Positions 38,578 through 50,466 are shown, counted from the stretch's first letter. The stretch is 64,000 nucleotides of DNA from Drosophila pseudoobscura (GCF_009870125.1 NC_046683.1:18733001-18797000), one strand, 5' to 3'. A program made the numbers and translations. The notes: a model not told the origin generated them from the letters alone.

Positions 38578-39626
38578 GGCAATGGCTGGGTACTCACCCG
38601 CTGGCGCTCCGCATTGGCTGGGGCGTTGGTGTTGGCGCCTGCGCCGAGGGCTCTGCTGCTGCTGCTGCTATTGGCGGTGTTGGTGTTGTTGGCTGCTGCT
38701 GTTGCTGCTAGTGCGCATCTGCGGGCCGCTCTGGCGCCGTCGCTGTGGCGTCTATTCGACCCTCGTCTGGCCATTCCTCTCGTCATAGTTGTTGTTGGTT
38801 TGTGTGTTGGCGATTTGCTGTCTGTTTGTTCCCTTTGTTTTATTAATAAGTCACTTGTGTGTGTGTGTTTGTATTTAATGTATTTATTGGCACTTTCTGT
38901 CTCTTTTACACAGTTATCTCTAGTTAGTTTGTGTATATTTATGTTATTTGTTGGCGTTTAAAATATTTATTTATTGGGGAGAAGAAAGTTTGTCGGTAGT
39001 AGTGTTGGCGGTGGTGGTGGGGGGGAAGGGACTTTTTGTCATGTCAGCGGGGGGCACGGCACAGCACGGCACGGCACACGACAGACAGCACAAAAGAAAA
39101 CAGGGCGCAACACAGAAAAAACGGAGATGAGATGGCGACACGGCAAAAACGACACGAAAAACGGTTTTTGGCACGTCCGACGATCGCGACCTCTCGAGCG
39201 GGCGGACGAGATGAGAGTCTCTATTTTAATGGAGGCGGCGAATAATTCAATTTTTATACGTCCGACGATCGCGACCTCTCGAGCGGGCGGACGAGATGAG
39301 AGTCGGGCGGACGAGGTTCATGGTGGAACACTCATGTGTCCGCCAACTCCCATGCTCTCCACACTCGAGAGACCCGATCGCCGATCGTCATTTACCGGTG
39401 CTCTCACCCCCGGTTCCACTTTCACTCACCCCAATATTGAGTGAGATGAAAATGGTCCGAGGGCAGCAGCACCGACAAGCAGGCAATGAAAATTGTATGG
39501 CTGTTTGCTGTATTGGCTGTGTGTGTTGTTGTTGGTCAATGGCCCGTGTCTAGTGTTCTTTGTGCTGTGTGGATTGGCTGCTCTGTTGTCAAGGATGGGA
39601 TGGGAAGGGGAAAGATGCCTGCTCCC
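38578..39626 (-). other. Upstream region of the HeT-A-like Gag
   Basis: C/A-rich minus strand. A second open frame (38786-38529) reads like an alternative, shifted N-terminus (RRGSNRRHSDGARAARRCAL). A direct repeat of about 45 bp containing CGACGATCGCGACCTCTCGA occurs at 39176-39220 and 39261-39305. No start signals could be assigned. Confidence 0.4.
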
Positions 39627-40228
39627 GTATAACCGCCCGGATACTTTAAACTTCCGGATCGTAAGATCCGGGCGCGTGTAGCTCCGAAGAGACGACCGCA
39701 TAGCATCTTGTGGGCGGTTGAAGTGGCTTTGTTGGGACGTGTGGCAGAGTGGCGATGGCTGGCAGTGTAAATTGTAATCCTGCTCAGCCTCATTTGGCAT
39801 TTAGTGGCATTTGAAGTGGGTGGGTGGGGTGGGTGGGGTGGGTGTGGGAGTGGCTGGGCGTAAATTGCCGAATTTGCGACCGATAACACACTGGGCATTG
39901 ATAAATGCAATTTAAATTTGAAATGGCTTTTGTGTGTTATCGGTCATTTTTGTCTAGTATTTGCGTGGTATTTTTGGTGATACCACATGTCAAGGGGAAT
40001 ATGGGAATGGCAGATAGATGGGGAAGAAGAGGAAAAAGGTAATAAAACTAATCAGAAAACTACTAATAATATACAATTATCTACAGAAAAACTACATTAA
40101 TTTACAAAAACTTATTTCTAATATCACAGGCAACTAATCTAACTAAAACTATGGACAACTACGGACATGCAAAAACTACAGAAACAACAGGATTGACATC
40201 TACAACAAATACATTGATGCAGACAAGG
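39627..40228 (-). repeat. 3'-region of HeT-A-like element (copy 2, proximal part)
   Basis: Matches 31155-31753 closely, from CGTATAACCGCCCGGATACT to AGACAAGG, where LINE-B is inserted. It lies upstream of the Gag gene on the minus strand, as expected for head-to-tail elements. Confidence 0.7.
40221..40228. repeat. LINE-B target-site duplication, left
   Basis: AGACAAGG, repeated at 45079-45086. A single copy at 31746-31753 marks the empty site. Confidence 0.9.
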
Positions 40229-40731
40229 CAGTGGTACGGGCCCTTACCGAACAAACAAGGCTCGAGTTAATGGATCTAGATGAGATAACAACGAAGGCAG
40301 AGATATTGGAAGCACTAAAGCGTGCCACAGGGGTAACCGAAATCCCCGAGGACGCGGTAAGGTCCTTAAGAGCCACCAGAAGCGGGATGCAGATAGCCAC
40401 CCTATCCCTCCAGGCAGTTGCCGCCAACAAACTCGCTGAAATGGGGAAGATAAGGGTCGGCTGGGTGAACTGCCGTATCAAGCAAATAATGTCGCCAAAA
40501 CGATGCTACAAGTGTTTGGAGTTCGGGCACATCTCGGTAAACTGCACCGGAGAAAAGGACCACAGAGGAGCGTGCTTTAGATGTGGAGGCAGAGACCATG
40601 AGGCCAGAAATTGCAGCAAGGACCCACACTGCATACTCTGCGCACAAAAAACGGGTAGCCCCACAGACCATGCCTCGGGAAGTTTTAAGTGCCCAGCGTA
40701 CCGCGAGGCAGTTAGAAAACTCAAATGTTAA
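40229..40731 (+). pseudogene. LINE-B ORF1 C-terminal part, three CCHC knuckles
   Basis: Truncated at its 5' end. The remaining frame includes LMDLDEITTKAEILEALKRA, then CYKCLEFGHISVNC, CFRCGGRDHEARNC and CILCAQKTGSPTDHASGSFKC, the triple knuckle array of R1-clade ORF1 proteins that bind template RNA. The stop TAA (40729-40731) overlaps the ORF2 ATG at 40725. Confidence 0.85.
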
Positions 40732-41309
40732 GGATCATCCAACTGAACCTTAACCATTGCAGGGTGGCCCAAGACCTTCTCACCCAATCCGTTACAGAGC
40801 TCAACACGGACCTGGCACTGCTGAGCGAGCCCTACAAGACCGTGAGATCCAACACGCGGGTCATGGATCAATCGGGGAAAGCGGCAATCTGGATGTGCGG
40901 CAAACCAGCACAGCACCTGGACGGAGTTAAAAGATCCAAAGGATACGTACGAGGGAGGCTGAAAGACCTATGGGTATACAGCTGTTACCTACCACCCAGC
41001 TGGTCACTCGAAGAGTTCAGCGACACAATAGACAAATTGGCAGATGACATCAGAGCACACTCGCCGTCGCTAGTAGCTGGGGACTTCAACGCCTGGGCAA
41101 CGGAATGGGAGTCAGCAACAACGAATGCCAGGGGCCGTGTCTTATAGCCTCTGCACACTGAGCCCATCCCGGGGGAATGGTGGGATTTTTTGACAAATGT
41201 GAAACTCCGATTCACACTGCCACCATCCACCATCCAACATCCATCAAAAACAGCTGATGCCAATAACAAGTTCATTAAATTTGCGCGGAAGATTTATTAA
41301 TTCTTAATA

Positions 41310-41475
41310 ATGGATGATAGAGATATAGCAATTATTTCGGCTGTGGTTGCACAGCAAAATATTTTCTTGCACCAACTAATAATGTTGCTTAATGATGATG
41401 ACGATGAGGACTTTAACTTTGACGAAGATGAGATGCTTGACTGGGTCAAGATCCGTCCAGGTCCATTTCAATAAT
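41310..41475 (+). pseudogene. Harbinger transposase N-terminal stub
   Basis: ATG 41310 then DDRDIAIISAVVAQQNIFLH, an acidic run of Asp/Glu and MLDWVKIRPGPFQ before TAA at 41473. The DDE core is deleted. Confidence 0.6.
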
Positions 41476-41744
41476 ATCCGAAAAGTACTTATTAGGATCT
41501 GAAATGAACACCTTAAATGAAATATATTTTTTTAGCAATAAATTAATAAAACTTACTGTCGTTGTCCAATGTGCTCTGCTCCATGTTGTTTATCCGGTAG
41601 CACCCCAGAAATGAGTTTAATTTATCGTAATGTTGCCACCCAGATGGAGCACCCCCGCTCGGTCCAATTTTATTTTTTTCAATCCTGCAAAGTATAAAAA
41701 AATAGTAGGTTTTACAATCTTTTATTTGGCAGAGTCAATAATAT

Positions 41745-41990
41745 TTACCTGTATTTTTTGGTCATGTTCTCGAGCTTTGTCCTTATCTCGCCCCATCCAA
41801 GCTCAAGCCCAGCCTCCTTCATGGACTCGGCCATCTCCATGTACACATGTGAATTTTTGCGTGGTCCGCGCAAATCTTCAATTTTCTCCTGCCATATGTA
41901 TGTCAACCAGCAGGCACTCAAGCGCGGCACTCCATTTCACCCTGCCGCCTGCTGTTGTTCTCTTGTTTGCTGCATTGTGTAATAATATTA
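41745..41990 (-). pseudogene. Harbinger Myb/SANT partner, partial
   Basis: The minus strand encodes WLTYIWQEKIEDLRGPRKNS and MAESMKEAGLELGWGEIRTK, then LENMTKKYR, a Myb/SANT-like trihelix pattern. A frameshift near 41935 separates an N-terminal Gln-rich stretch (MQQTREQQQAAG). The C-terminus continues towards 41700 beyond an intron-like boundary. Confidence 0.6.
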
Positions 41991-44900
41991 TATATTATAA
42001 ACAATAAAAAACAAATATATCTATTCAACGTACCACTGGAGGAGTTTTCTGGCACTAAATCCATTTTATTAATAAGTTTTTGGTCTGCTGTCCTTCCGAG
42101 CTGTTCTGTTGTTGTTTTTGTTTTTTGTTAATTTTGTCACAATCATTGTTTACGTTTTCGCAGTGAATACCATTTTTCCATTGTGAATGACAATTATTCA
42201 GAGTTGCATTTGAAAACCATCGGCTAACTATCGCATAGAAACGTGCGGTTTAGGAACATCCAAAATGGATGGTGAATTAACTGGGAAATTTTCAGAACGG
42301 CAAAACCTTACGGACCATCCCCGAAATGGATGGTGGATGGTGGATGGTCGTCAGTGTGAAAAGCCTATTAGTGGAGGCTTTTGCCTCCCTGGACATAGTC
42401 CTAAAAAACGCTGGTTCCAACCCAACTTTCAGCAGAGCAGGTACCACATCCATCATAGACCTCACCTACATAAGTACTCGACTAGCAGCGAGTACGTTAT
42501 GGCAGATCAGCGAGCAGTACACCGCGAGCGACCACAACGCTATCCTCTGCAGCATCCAGACCAGAAGAGCCACCCAGAGTATCGCTACGAGGGGGCACTA
42601 CAAGGAAACCACGCTGAACACACCAGCCTTCAGAGCAGCCCTAACAGGACTAGCCGAGGTGGAAGGCGAAGGCGATCTAGTGGCACAAGTCATGGGACAA
42701 CTCGAAAGGGCGTGCAAAGCTAGCATGGAGCGCAGCAAACCATTTAAAGGCCATAGGCCGGTATACTGGTGGAACCAGGCAATCGAGGAGGCCCGCCACG
42801 CATGCATAGGCGCCAGAAGAGCATACCACAGATCCCGCGGAACAGCAGACTTCCAGGCTCTCAAGGAAATCTACACCCGAAGAAGGAAGGCACTGAAGAA
42901 GGTAATCAAAAATAGTAAACAACGATGCTTCTTAGATCTCTGTGACGAAGCCGAAAACGATCTCTGGGGAAAGGCCTACAAGGTGGTCATGAAGAAGACC
43001 GGCGCATTCAAGCACGCGGCACCAACAGGAGCGGATAAAATGGAGGCAATCGTCAAGCACCTATTCCCAGCGCAGGACACGCAGATAGACAGGATCACGA
43101 GTACGGGACACCAAGTACCCCCAGTGACCCCGCAAGAGTTGGCAAAACTAGTAAAGAGAGTGCCAAACTGCAAGGCACCAGGACCAGACGGCATCCCAAA
43201 TCGGGCCCTCAAGCTGGCTATTAGCCTGCACCCGACGATCTTTGCGCAGACCTACACCAAATGCCTCACAGACGGATGCTTTCCTGGAAGATGGAAGAAG
43301 CAAAAGCTGGTGCTGATACCAAAACCTGGGAAAGACACGGAGGACCCATCAACATACAGGCCTATCTGCCTCCTGGACGGCGCAGGTAAGATGATGGAAA
43401 GCATAATCAGCGCAAGGCTAACGGAGGCTATCGAGGCCGCTGGTGGACTCTCCGACAGCCAGTACGGCTTTAGGAAGGCTCGCTCTACCTTGGATGCGCT
43501 AGACAAGGTGTGCGGCACTGCCAGAAAGGCCTTGGAAGGCACACGATGGCTCGGCGGGGCCAAAAAATACTGTCTGGTGGCAACACTGGACGTGAAAAAC
43601 GCCTTTAACTCGGCATCCTGGAGCAGGATAATGTCCTCCCTGCGCACACTCGAAATCCCCGGATATCTACAGGCGATGGTCAGCGACTACCTGGACAACA
43701 GATGGCTGACGTACGACACGGAAGATGGCCCTCGATCATACTCCATCACGGGAGGAGTCCCACAAGGATCTGTACAGGGACCTTTACTGTGGAATACCAT
43801 GTACGATGGAATTCTTCGCCTCAACTTCCAGCAAGGAGTCGAAATAGTGGGATTCGCTGACGATGTCGCGGTGACGGTCACGAAGAAAACCCTCGCGGAG
43901 ACCGAGAGCTGTATGAACGAGGCAATCAGAATCATAAGCGACTGGCTAGACCTGGCAGGGCTCAAGCTAGCCGAGCACAAGACGGAAGCGGTTCTCATCA
44001 GTAGCAGGAAACAGGTGGAGACGGCGAGGATAACCGTAGGAGGAGCCTCAATTACCTCAAAACGAGCAATAAGGTACCTGGGAGTTATGCTGGACACCAG
44101 ACTGTCGTTTAGAGAGCACCTGCAGCAGACACACCAGAAGGCACACGGCGTAGTCATGGCGGTGTCACGTATGATGCTGAACCACAGAGGCCCAAAGTCA
44201 ACGAGTAGGAGACTGCTATTTAACGTGGCCAAGTCATCCATACTATACGCAGCGCCAATATGGGCCCAGGCCACGAGGACTAAGAGCTACACTAAGGGCA
44301 TAGAGTCGGACTTCAGACTCGGAGCCCTGCGGGTCAGCTCGGCATTCCGTACTGTCTCCACAGAGGCAATAATGGTAATAAGCGGCATACCACCCGTAGA
44401 GCTCGCAGCGAAGGAAGCCAGTGAAATCCACAAGGGAAGAAAGGCCGCCAACACACAGGCAGAAGCTAGAACGGCTAAGACCAGGGCGAGGGCTGAATGC
44501 CTCGAGAGCTGGCAACTCAGATGGGATAATGCTGTAACCGGCCGCTGGACCCACCGTCTAATCCCCAACATTACAGCATGGATGAATCGGCGGCATGGAG
44601 AACTTACGTTCTCGCTGACACAAGTTCTCAGCGGCCACGGGTGCTTTAAAGAGTACCTTCACCGCTTTGGCCACGAAGAAGATGGGCTGTGCAGCTGCTG
44701 CGGAACAGTAGAAAACGCTGAGCATGTGCTGACCGCATGCGCCAGATTCTCAGAGGCCCGCAGGCGAGCAGAAGGCACCATAGGAGTGCCCATTACGGTG
44801 GAAGGTTTGGTACCAAGGATGCTGGAAAACCAAGCAAATTGGACGGCGATATGCAGTCTTGCAATGGAAATCGCTTCGGAACTGAGGCGGCTTGAACGCA

Positions 44901-45078
44901 CACGAAATGAGCGGCCGTAATAGGCTAGCCAGCCTTGCGAAGCAATGCTTCACGGCAGTCCCGCAAGTCTGGTCCATAAATATGTATACGCTATATATTT
45001 TTATTCTAATTTTTATATTCTTATATTTTATATATATATATCCTATTTTTAATATGAATAAAAAAAAAATTAAAAAAA

Positions 45079-45086
45079 AGACAAGG
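45079..45086. repeat. LINE-B target-site duplication, right
   Basis: AGACAAGG after the A-rich tail; it pairs with 40221-40228. Confidence 0.9.
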
Positions 45087-45657
45087 TAAAATAAACAATA
45101 ATTGACATACATTTACAACATATAAACATATTAATTATATTTATTTTATTTCTAACAGGAGGACAAACAACAACGGAGCACCGGCGGGCATAACAGACGC
45201 AATGCGAACATTACGCTGTATACCGGCCGGCTCTGTTGTCCCCCTGTGTGTTGTTTATTGGCGATGGCTGGATTGGTGGTGTTGGCGTGCATCGTGGGCA
45301 AATTTGGAGATGGCGAGCGGCTCTAGTCCGGCCGCCCACGTTGCATCTGTCAGGTGAGATGGCGCATCCAATCGAGTGGCACTGGTCCGGCCACCCGAGA
45401 TGCATTGTCGTTGTGTTGGCATTGGCATCGTGTGAATGATGCCAACGAATCGATTTATTGGCCGCATCCGAGTGGCTGCTGGTCCGGCCACCAGGATGCG
45501 TTTTCTGTAGAATTGGCCTGGCCTCCTCGGCCACGTTCGTCGTCGGTTTTAATTGCGGTTTTTGAGTGGCTGCTTCTCCTTGCGTATTTATTGCGGCTCA
45601 ACACCGGGCAATCCCGCCCTCATATAATGGCATGAGAGACGGGTTCGACCCAGTGGA
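45087..45657 (-). repeat. 3'-region of HeT-A-like element (copy 2, distal part)
   Basis: Continues the repeat interrupted by LINE-B (TAAAATAAACAATAATTGAC onward) and matches 31754-32567 with an internal deletion near 45580. It ends at GACCCAGTGGAGC. Confidence 0.7.
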
Positions 45658-45867
45658 GCAAATAACAAAAAAGCGGCATGTATGACTCTGTCTATTAATT
45701 CTTTGCAATATGTAAACACTGATTGAAAGAAGACGAAGGAAAAACAAACGGGACATCAAAATCAAAAACGACCAGACGCGTGCTTTTCTTAAGTCTTCTT
45801 TGCAGTCATTTGTTTACAAATTTTCTTGCATTCAGTTCAGTTTCTTGTGTTATTTGAAGTTTTAGCA

Positions 45868-46756
45868 ATGCCCGGTAAACGAACAGAAGATAATCTGATA
45901 CAATTGGTATATTTTAATTATGGCAAAGGAAACACAGCTAAAGAGTTGCCAAGATGTTTAATATTAAGTTGAGAACAGTCTATAATATTATTAAACGTGC
46001 GGAAAAAGAAAATAGGCTGGAATTGCAGACCTCTACCGGCAGACCAAAAAAGCTTTCTCAGCGGGATTGCTCGAAAATATTGAAAACCGTGGAAAATAAG
46101 ACACAAGCAGCCTCAGAGATGTTGGTCGATGATATAAAAATTAATCTAAACAAGACCGTTTGCCCTGAGACTGTGCGAAAAGCTGTAATTGTCCACAGAT
46201 ACTCCTCACACGTGGCAAGGAAGAAGCCGTTGCTGTATTGGGAAACAGCTAGTATTGGGAAACGCTTAAACTTTGCGATATTTAATGTTGACAAGCCTCT
46301 CGTACTGGGACGACGTGATTTTTTGTGACGAAACCAAGATCATGCTGTATTATAATGATGGGCCTGGAAAAGTTTGGCGTAAGCCGAATACAGCCCTCCA
46401 GTCGAAGAACATTGTGCCCAGTGTGAAATTTGGCAAGCTTTCAGTGATGGTTTGGGGCTGTATTTCTTCCAAAGGTGTTGGAGAGCTGCGCATTTTCAAT
46501 GACATTATGACAAACGAATTTTATTTGGACATTTTAAGGAATGAATTGACAAAAAGTGCGCAGAATTTTGGCTTCGTTGATCCACAGAACACCAGCAAAC
46601 TTAAAAACAAGCTGTACCAGGACAATGATCCAAAGCACAAATCATTCCTTAGCCGCACTTGGCTACTTTACAATTGCAACAAAGTGATTGACACGCCCCC
46701 CCAGAGTCCGGATCTTAATCCTATCGAGAATTTGTGGGCCAAACGACGCCCTACCT
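45868..46756 (+). pseudogene. Tc1-type (DD34E) transposase, frameshifted
   Basis: Starts MPGKRTEDNLIQLVYFNYGK. A frameshift near 45950 leads to MFNIKLRTVYNIIKRAEKEN (helix-turn-helix), STGRPKKLSQRD and CPETVRKAVIV. A second shift near 46290 leads to the catalytic part: VIFCDETK (first Asp), VMVWGCISSKGVGELR, YQDNDPKHKSF (second Asp) and SPDLNPIENLW (Glu), with 34 residues between the last two, so DD34E. The frame stops at 46756, before the usual end. Tc1/mariner transposases cut and paste at TA sites. No terminal repeats were located. The 3' half from 46297 is duplicated at 50008. Confidence 0.88.
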
Positions 46757-46759
46757 GAA

Positions 46760-48656
46760 AAAGTAATTTGATTCTGTGTATAAACGAGGAGTGGCTAAAA
46801 ATTCCCGAATATTACGATATAAATGTCCTAAAAACTTCCACTCCACAAAATAAGTCGAGCCAAAAGGGAATTGAAAGATCAGGCGATGCGACGGTCCAAT
46901 TCAAAACGGTACACATCGTTGTATGCGTGTGCAGCTGCGGTGTTTAGCTATACGTGTGAGAATATTACAGCTATGTTTTGGACACAAACAATAACAACAC
47001 AGCTATGCGCGTAAAAATAGTTACTTAAGCGGTGCAATACAATCATGAGCGTATGAATAAGGCAGTTGTAATATACATATGTCGGAGCATGAAGACCCTG
47101 ATCGTTCCCTAGATTCTCATCCGCCATTTTTGTTTCACCGCTGTCGCACAGCAAGTCACTTGCGTCGCGTTCTTTTCGTAGTCCAATCTCGACTGACTCT
47201 CAACAACAACACTAGCAACATGCTCATCTGATACGCTCTCTCTCGCTCAGACTGTGCTCTCAGCAACATTGAATATATCGATACAGCTATCGTAGTAGCA
47301 CTAACCATACAGTATATATATATGTAGATGTGCCAGTTCATACAACGAAAGTGTCACACACTTGCGATACCAATACCCCAGAGTGACGTCATCATGAGAG
47401 AGAGAGCGCAGAGAGAACATCTTTGCATGTGTTAGTACACACGCAATACGTTTCGACAAAAATATGTGATTGTATGTTTTTTCAGATTTTTTGAACTCTC
47501 AGGTCTGGTTCTGTTTTGCCACCAGCATGTTTTAGTGTATGGGTGCACATGCATTCTCACGTACTTTGCGTGTGTGTGTTTGGTATTGCTGGCCGCTAGA
47601 ACTGAAATTTGAGTTTGGTTCTTGTTTCGGGTCTTTTGATGAACTGACCTACCACCACAAAATAAATGATGAATGGGCAAGGGGTAGGGGTATGGTACAC
47701 TACGGCGCGGGAAATGAAATAAAAGCTGTTATTTGCTTGATTAATACCACAAAATATAAAATATTACAATAATATAATTGCACATTTATTTCCTTGTTTT
47801 AAACAGGTTGATTATAAATTATAAAAATTATGTAAACGCCGTCGGTTCTCGACTTTTTTGTTTATTATAACTAAAACAATGATTTATCTAAATATACAAT
47901 ATAAGAAAAAATATATATACATATGTATACTAAAATAAATATGCATAAATATATATATTTCTTTCTATAAATAGAGGATATACCAAACACAGAGTACACA
48001 CACAATATGTTTCGACAAAAATGTGTGATTGTATGCTTCTTTCGTTTTCAGAGATCTGATTGTGATGCCACTTTCTGTTTTCGTGTGTGTGTTCTAGTAT
48101 TGCGGGGGTGTCGATGATACAAACTATGCGTGCGGTTGATTTCATCTAGAAATTTCTACTAACTTCCACTCCACAAAAGAAGGCGAGCCAAAAGGAAATG
48201 GAAAGATGATGCGTTGCGACGGCCTAATGCAAAACGGTACATATAGATGTATGCGTGTGCAGTTGCGGGCTTTAGCTATACGTGTGAGTACATTACAGCT
48301 ATGTTTTGGACACAAGCAATAACAAAGCTATGCGCGTAAGAGTAGTTACTTAGGCGGTGCAATACAATCATGTGCATATGAATAGGGCAGTTGTAATATA
48401 CCAGACCCCCTGAACGGCTGAACGATAAAAACTTTATGATTGCGCAGGTTCTTGCGCAGCTTTCGGTTCTCATCCAGCGTCTGCTGTTGCTTCCCACTCA
48501 CCGACTGAACGCAGGCCCATGACCTTTCCGAATGCCTCCTCTTCAAGTGCCCACTCTTGGAAAGTGATCAGTAGCAACTGGAGTGGGAGGCACTGCAAGA
48601 AAGATTGGTGTTAGGCGTTGGGTGGAAGCCTGTGGGGTCGGTTTTTTCGGCCCGTT
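46760..48656 (+). repeat. Repeat block inside tandem unit 1
   Basis: 46760-47080 is Tc1 3' flank plus family L. 47080-47405 matches 12430-12755. 47405-47640 matches the end of repeat R. 47780-47960 is the CAGGTTGATTATAAATTATA repeat. 48160-48400 is a second family L stretch. 48410-48600 is the coiled-coil-like minus-strand piece (QQQTLDENRKLRKNL). No intact gene. Confidence 0.5.
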
Positions 48657-49014
48657 TTTTCTGCGTTTTTAGTTTTCTCGTATCGTCGAAATTGTGGATG
48701 CCACAGATTTTCGCCCTTTGTGGGGGCGGAAGTGGGCGGGGCAAAGTTTTGAAATATTTTTGGAGCAGTGACATATCACAGAAGTCTGGATCCAAAACAC
48801 CGTTGCTCTAGCTCTTATAGTCTTTGAGCATTAGGCGCTGAAGGGGACGGACAGACGGACAGACAGACATGGCTCAATCGACTCGGCTATTGATGCTGAT
48901 CAAGAATATATATACTTTATAGGGTCGGAAACGATTCTTTCTGGACGTTACACACTGCCATTTTCACCACAAATCTAATATACTCCAATACTCATTTTGA
49001 GTATCGGGTATAAA
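48657..49014 (-). mobile_element. DINE-1/INE-1 truncated copy D
   Basis: Same truncated form and position as copy C (TATACCCGATACTCA end, TATATATAC tract, GTCY tract of 48846-48868). Confidence 0.9.
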
Positions 49015-49102
49015 AAGTAACTGAAAACAAGAGCAAACAAAAAAAAGGGTGTTTAAAAAAGAACATGGTATTACCTTGCAGCAGAAGAACAGCGGGGCAT
49101 CG

Positions 49103-49753
49103 CTAGAAATGATCGGTAAAGCTTGAATGAAGGCGGCGGAAGGCTGTGAGGAACCGCGGTTCCCACAGGCCGAGTGCGACCAAAGCACAGCCGGATAAAG
49201 GCGGTGGGAAGGTCGGATAAAGGCTGATGGCTGGCCGGATAAAGCGAAGGTCAGTCCAGATACCCACGGATATCCGGATGCGGCGAAGAGGCCAAGGGCC
49301 CCGAGAGGAGAAGTGACCCGCTCTCGGAGAGAGAGAGACACGCGAGAGGCAAAGGAGACGGCGGGATCGGGCCGGCAGTGATCCGACGCATGACCCATCC
49401 CACTTGGGCACTGGAGTCATCTTCACTGGGGATGTTTTGGCACTACGAGCGGCAGCCAGAGTCATGGACTTATCGCACTTCTGTCTGGTCAGACGCTGTT
49501 TGGTGCCAGCCTTCTTCATTGGAAGCTGCTGGACTCCGCCTACTCCTTTGGCACGAACGGTGCGATATGGGCAACGGCCGATGAGGCTGCCGCTGCCAGA
49601 GCCGCTCAACTCGTCGGTGCTGCATTCCATTGTCTTGAGGGGGTCCCCCGAAGCTGAACAGCTGAAGTCCTTTGGTTCCTTGCTCCGTTTGCCATTCTCA
49701 TTCTTCTCGGACTTCTTTTTTATTGTGGAAATGTTCGATGGCTTGTTCTCAGT
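49103..49753 (-). pseudogene. Unidentified basic exon-like block, copy 2
   Basis: Minus-strand frame with SLIGRCPYRTVRAKG, QQLPMKKAGTKQRLTRQKCD and SPVKMTPVPKWD, as in copy 1 with Arg to Cys and Pro to Lys changes. A 50-bp stretch (CCGAGAGGAGAAGTGACCCG) absent from copy 1 follows the coding-like part. The N-terminal codons are separated by the LTR-like insertion at 49754. Confidence 0.4.
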
Positions 49754-50012
49754 TGGTGAGAAATGAGCCTCGTAGTTTTTAATTCAATGTTCATGTATAT
49801 TGCGATTGACCTATTTACACGCTCATGATTGTAGTACACCGCCTAAGTAACTATTCTTACGCGCATAGCTGTGTTGTTGTTTACTCGGGTCCAGAGCATA
49901 GCTGTAATGTTCTCACACGCATGGCCAGACCCGCAGCTGCACACGCACACAGCGATGCGTTCCGTTGTTTTGCATTGAAACCGTCGCGTCGAGTCTTATC
50001 GCGTGATCTCTC

Positions 50013-50466
50013 GTACTGGGACGACGTGATTTTTTGTGACGAAACCAAGATCATGCTGTATTATAATGATGGGCCTGGAAAAGTTTGGCGTAAGCCGAAT
50101 ACAGCCCTCCAGTCGAAGAACATTGTGCCCAGTGTGAAATTTGGCAAGCTTTCAGTGATGGTTTGGGGCTGTATTTCTTCCAAAGGTGTTGGAGAGCTGC
50201 GCATTTTCAATGACATTATGACAAACGAATTTTATTTGGACATTTTAAGGAATGAATTGACAAAAAGTGCGCAGAATTTTGGCTTCGTTGATCCACAGAA
50301 CACCAGCAAACTTAAAAACAAGCTGTACCAGGACAATGATCCAAAGCACAAATCATTCCTTAGCCGCACTTGGCTACTTTACAATTGCAACAAAGTGATT
50401 GACACGCCCCCCCAGAGTCCGGATCTTAATCCTATCGAGAATTTGTGGGCCAAACGACGCCCTACC
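50013..50466 (+). pseudogene. Tc1-type transposase catalytic half, duplicated
   Basis: Identical in translation to 46302-46756 (VIFCDETK ... DNDPKHKSF ... SPDLNPIENLW). It begins abruptly at the duplication junction, fused to part of an LTR-like insertion whose upstream frame (from 49825) is meaningless. Confidence 0.9.

Larger units (their letters stand above)
41145..42367. mobile_element. PIF/Harbinger element, internally deleted
   Basis: 1223 bp with TTA duplications (41142-41144, 42368-42370) and related ends (TAGCCTCTGCACACTGA and TAGGCTTTTCACACTGA). Both ends carry CCATCCACCATCC repeats. Plus-strand 41310-41473 encodes the start of a HARBI1-type transposase (DDRDIAIISAVVAQQNIFLH ... 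DWVKIRPGPFQ). The minus strand 41745-41990 encodes part of the Myb/SANT partner (LTYIWQEKIEDLRGPRKN). Both genes are truncated, so it is non-autonomous. Confidence 0.9.
40725..44920 (+). pseudogene. LINE-B ORF2 (endonuclease-RT), split by MITE
   Basis: Part 1 (40725-41144) has endonuclease motifs IIQLNLNHCRVAQDLL, LLSEPYKT and LVAGDFNAWATEW. The MITE lies between the Leu codon TTA and GTG. Part 2 (42368-44920) resumes VEAFASLDIVLKNAG and continues with SDHNAILCS, RT motifs KAPGPDGIPNRALKL, STYRPICLLDGAG, QYGFRKARSTLDAL, ATLDVKNAFNSASW, GGVPQGSVQGPLLWNTMYDG, catalytic GFADDVAVT, and the C-terminal CSCCGTVENAEHVLTAC. Excision of the MITE with one TTA would restore the full frame, and no other break was seen. 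No RNase H domain is present, as expected for the R1 clade. Confidence 0.9.
40229..45078 (+). mobile_element. R1-clade LINE (LINE-B), 5' truncated
   Basis: A non-LTR element starting inside ORF1, with endonuclease, RT and an A-rich tail (45059-45078). It is bounded by an 8-bp duplication with an empty site in the paralogous repeat, and interrupted in the endonuclease by the Harbinger MITE at 41145-42367. The RT frame is otherwise open, so the LINE was recently active before being split. Confidence 0.92.
46297..50009 (+). repeat. 3.71-kb tandem duplication, unit 1
   Basis: Repeats at 50008-53724 with a constant offset of 3711, changing to 3715 after one GTCY tetranucleotide difference near 48850. 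The junction (GCGTGATCT/CTCGTACTGG at about 50008) shows 2-bp microhomology (CT). It includes the Tc1 3' half, family L, a DINE-1, the unidentified exon-like block and part of the LTR-like insertion. Confidence 0.93.
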
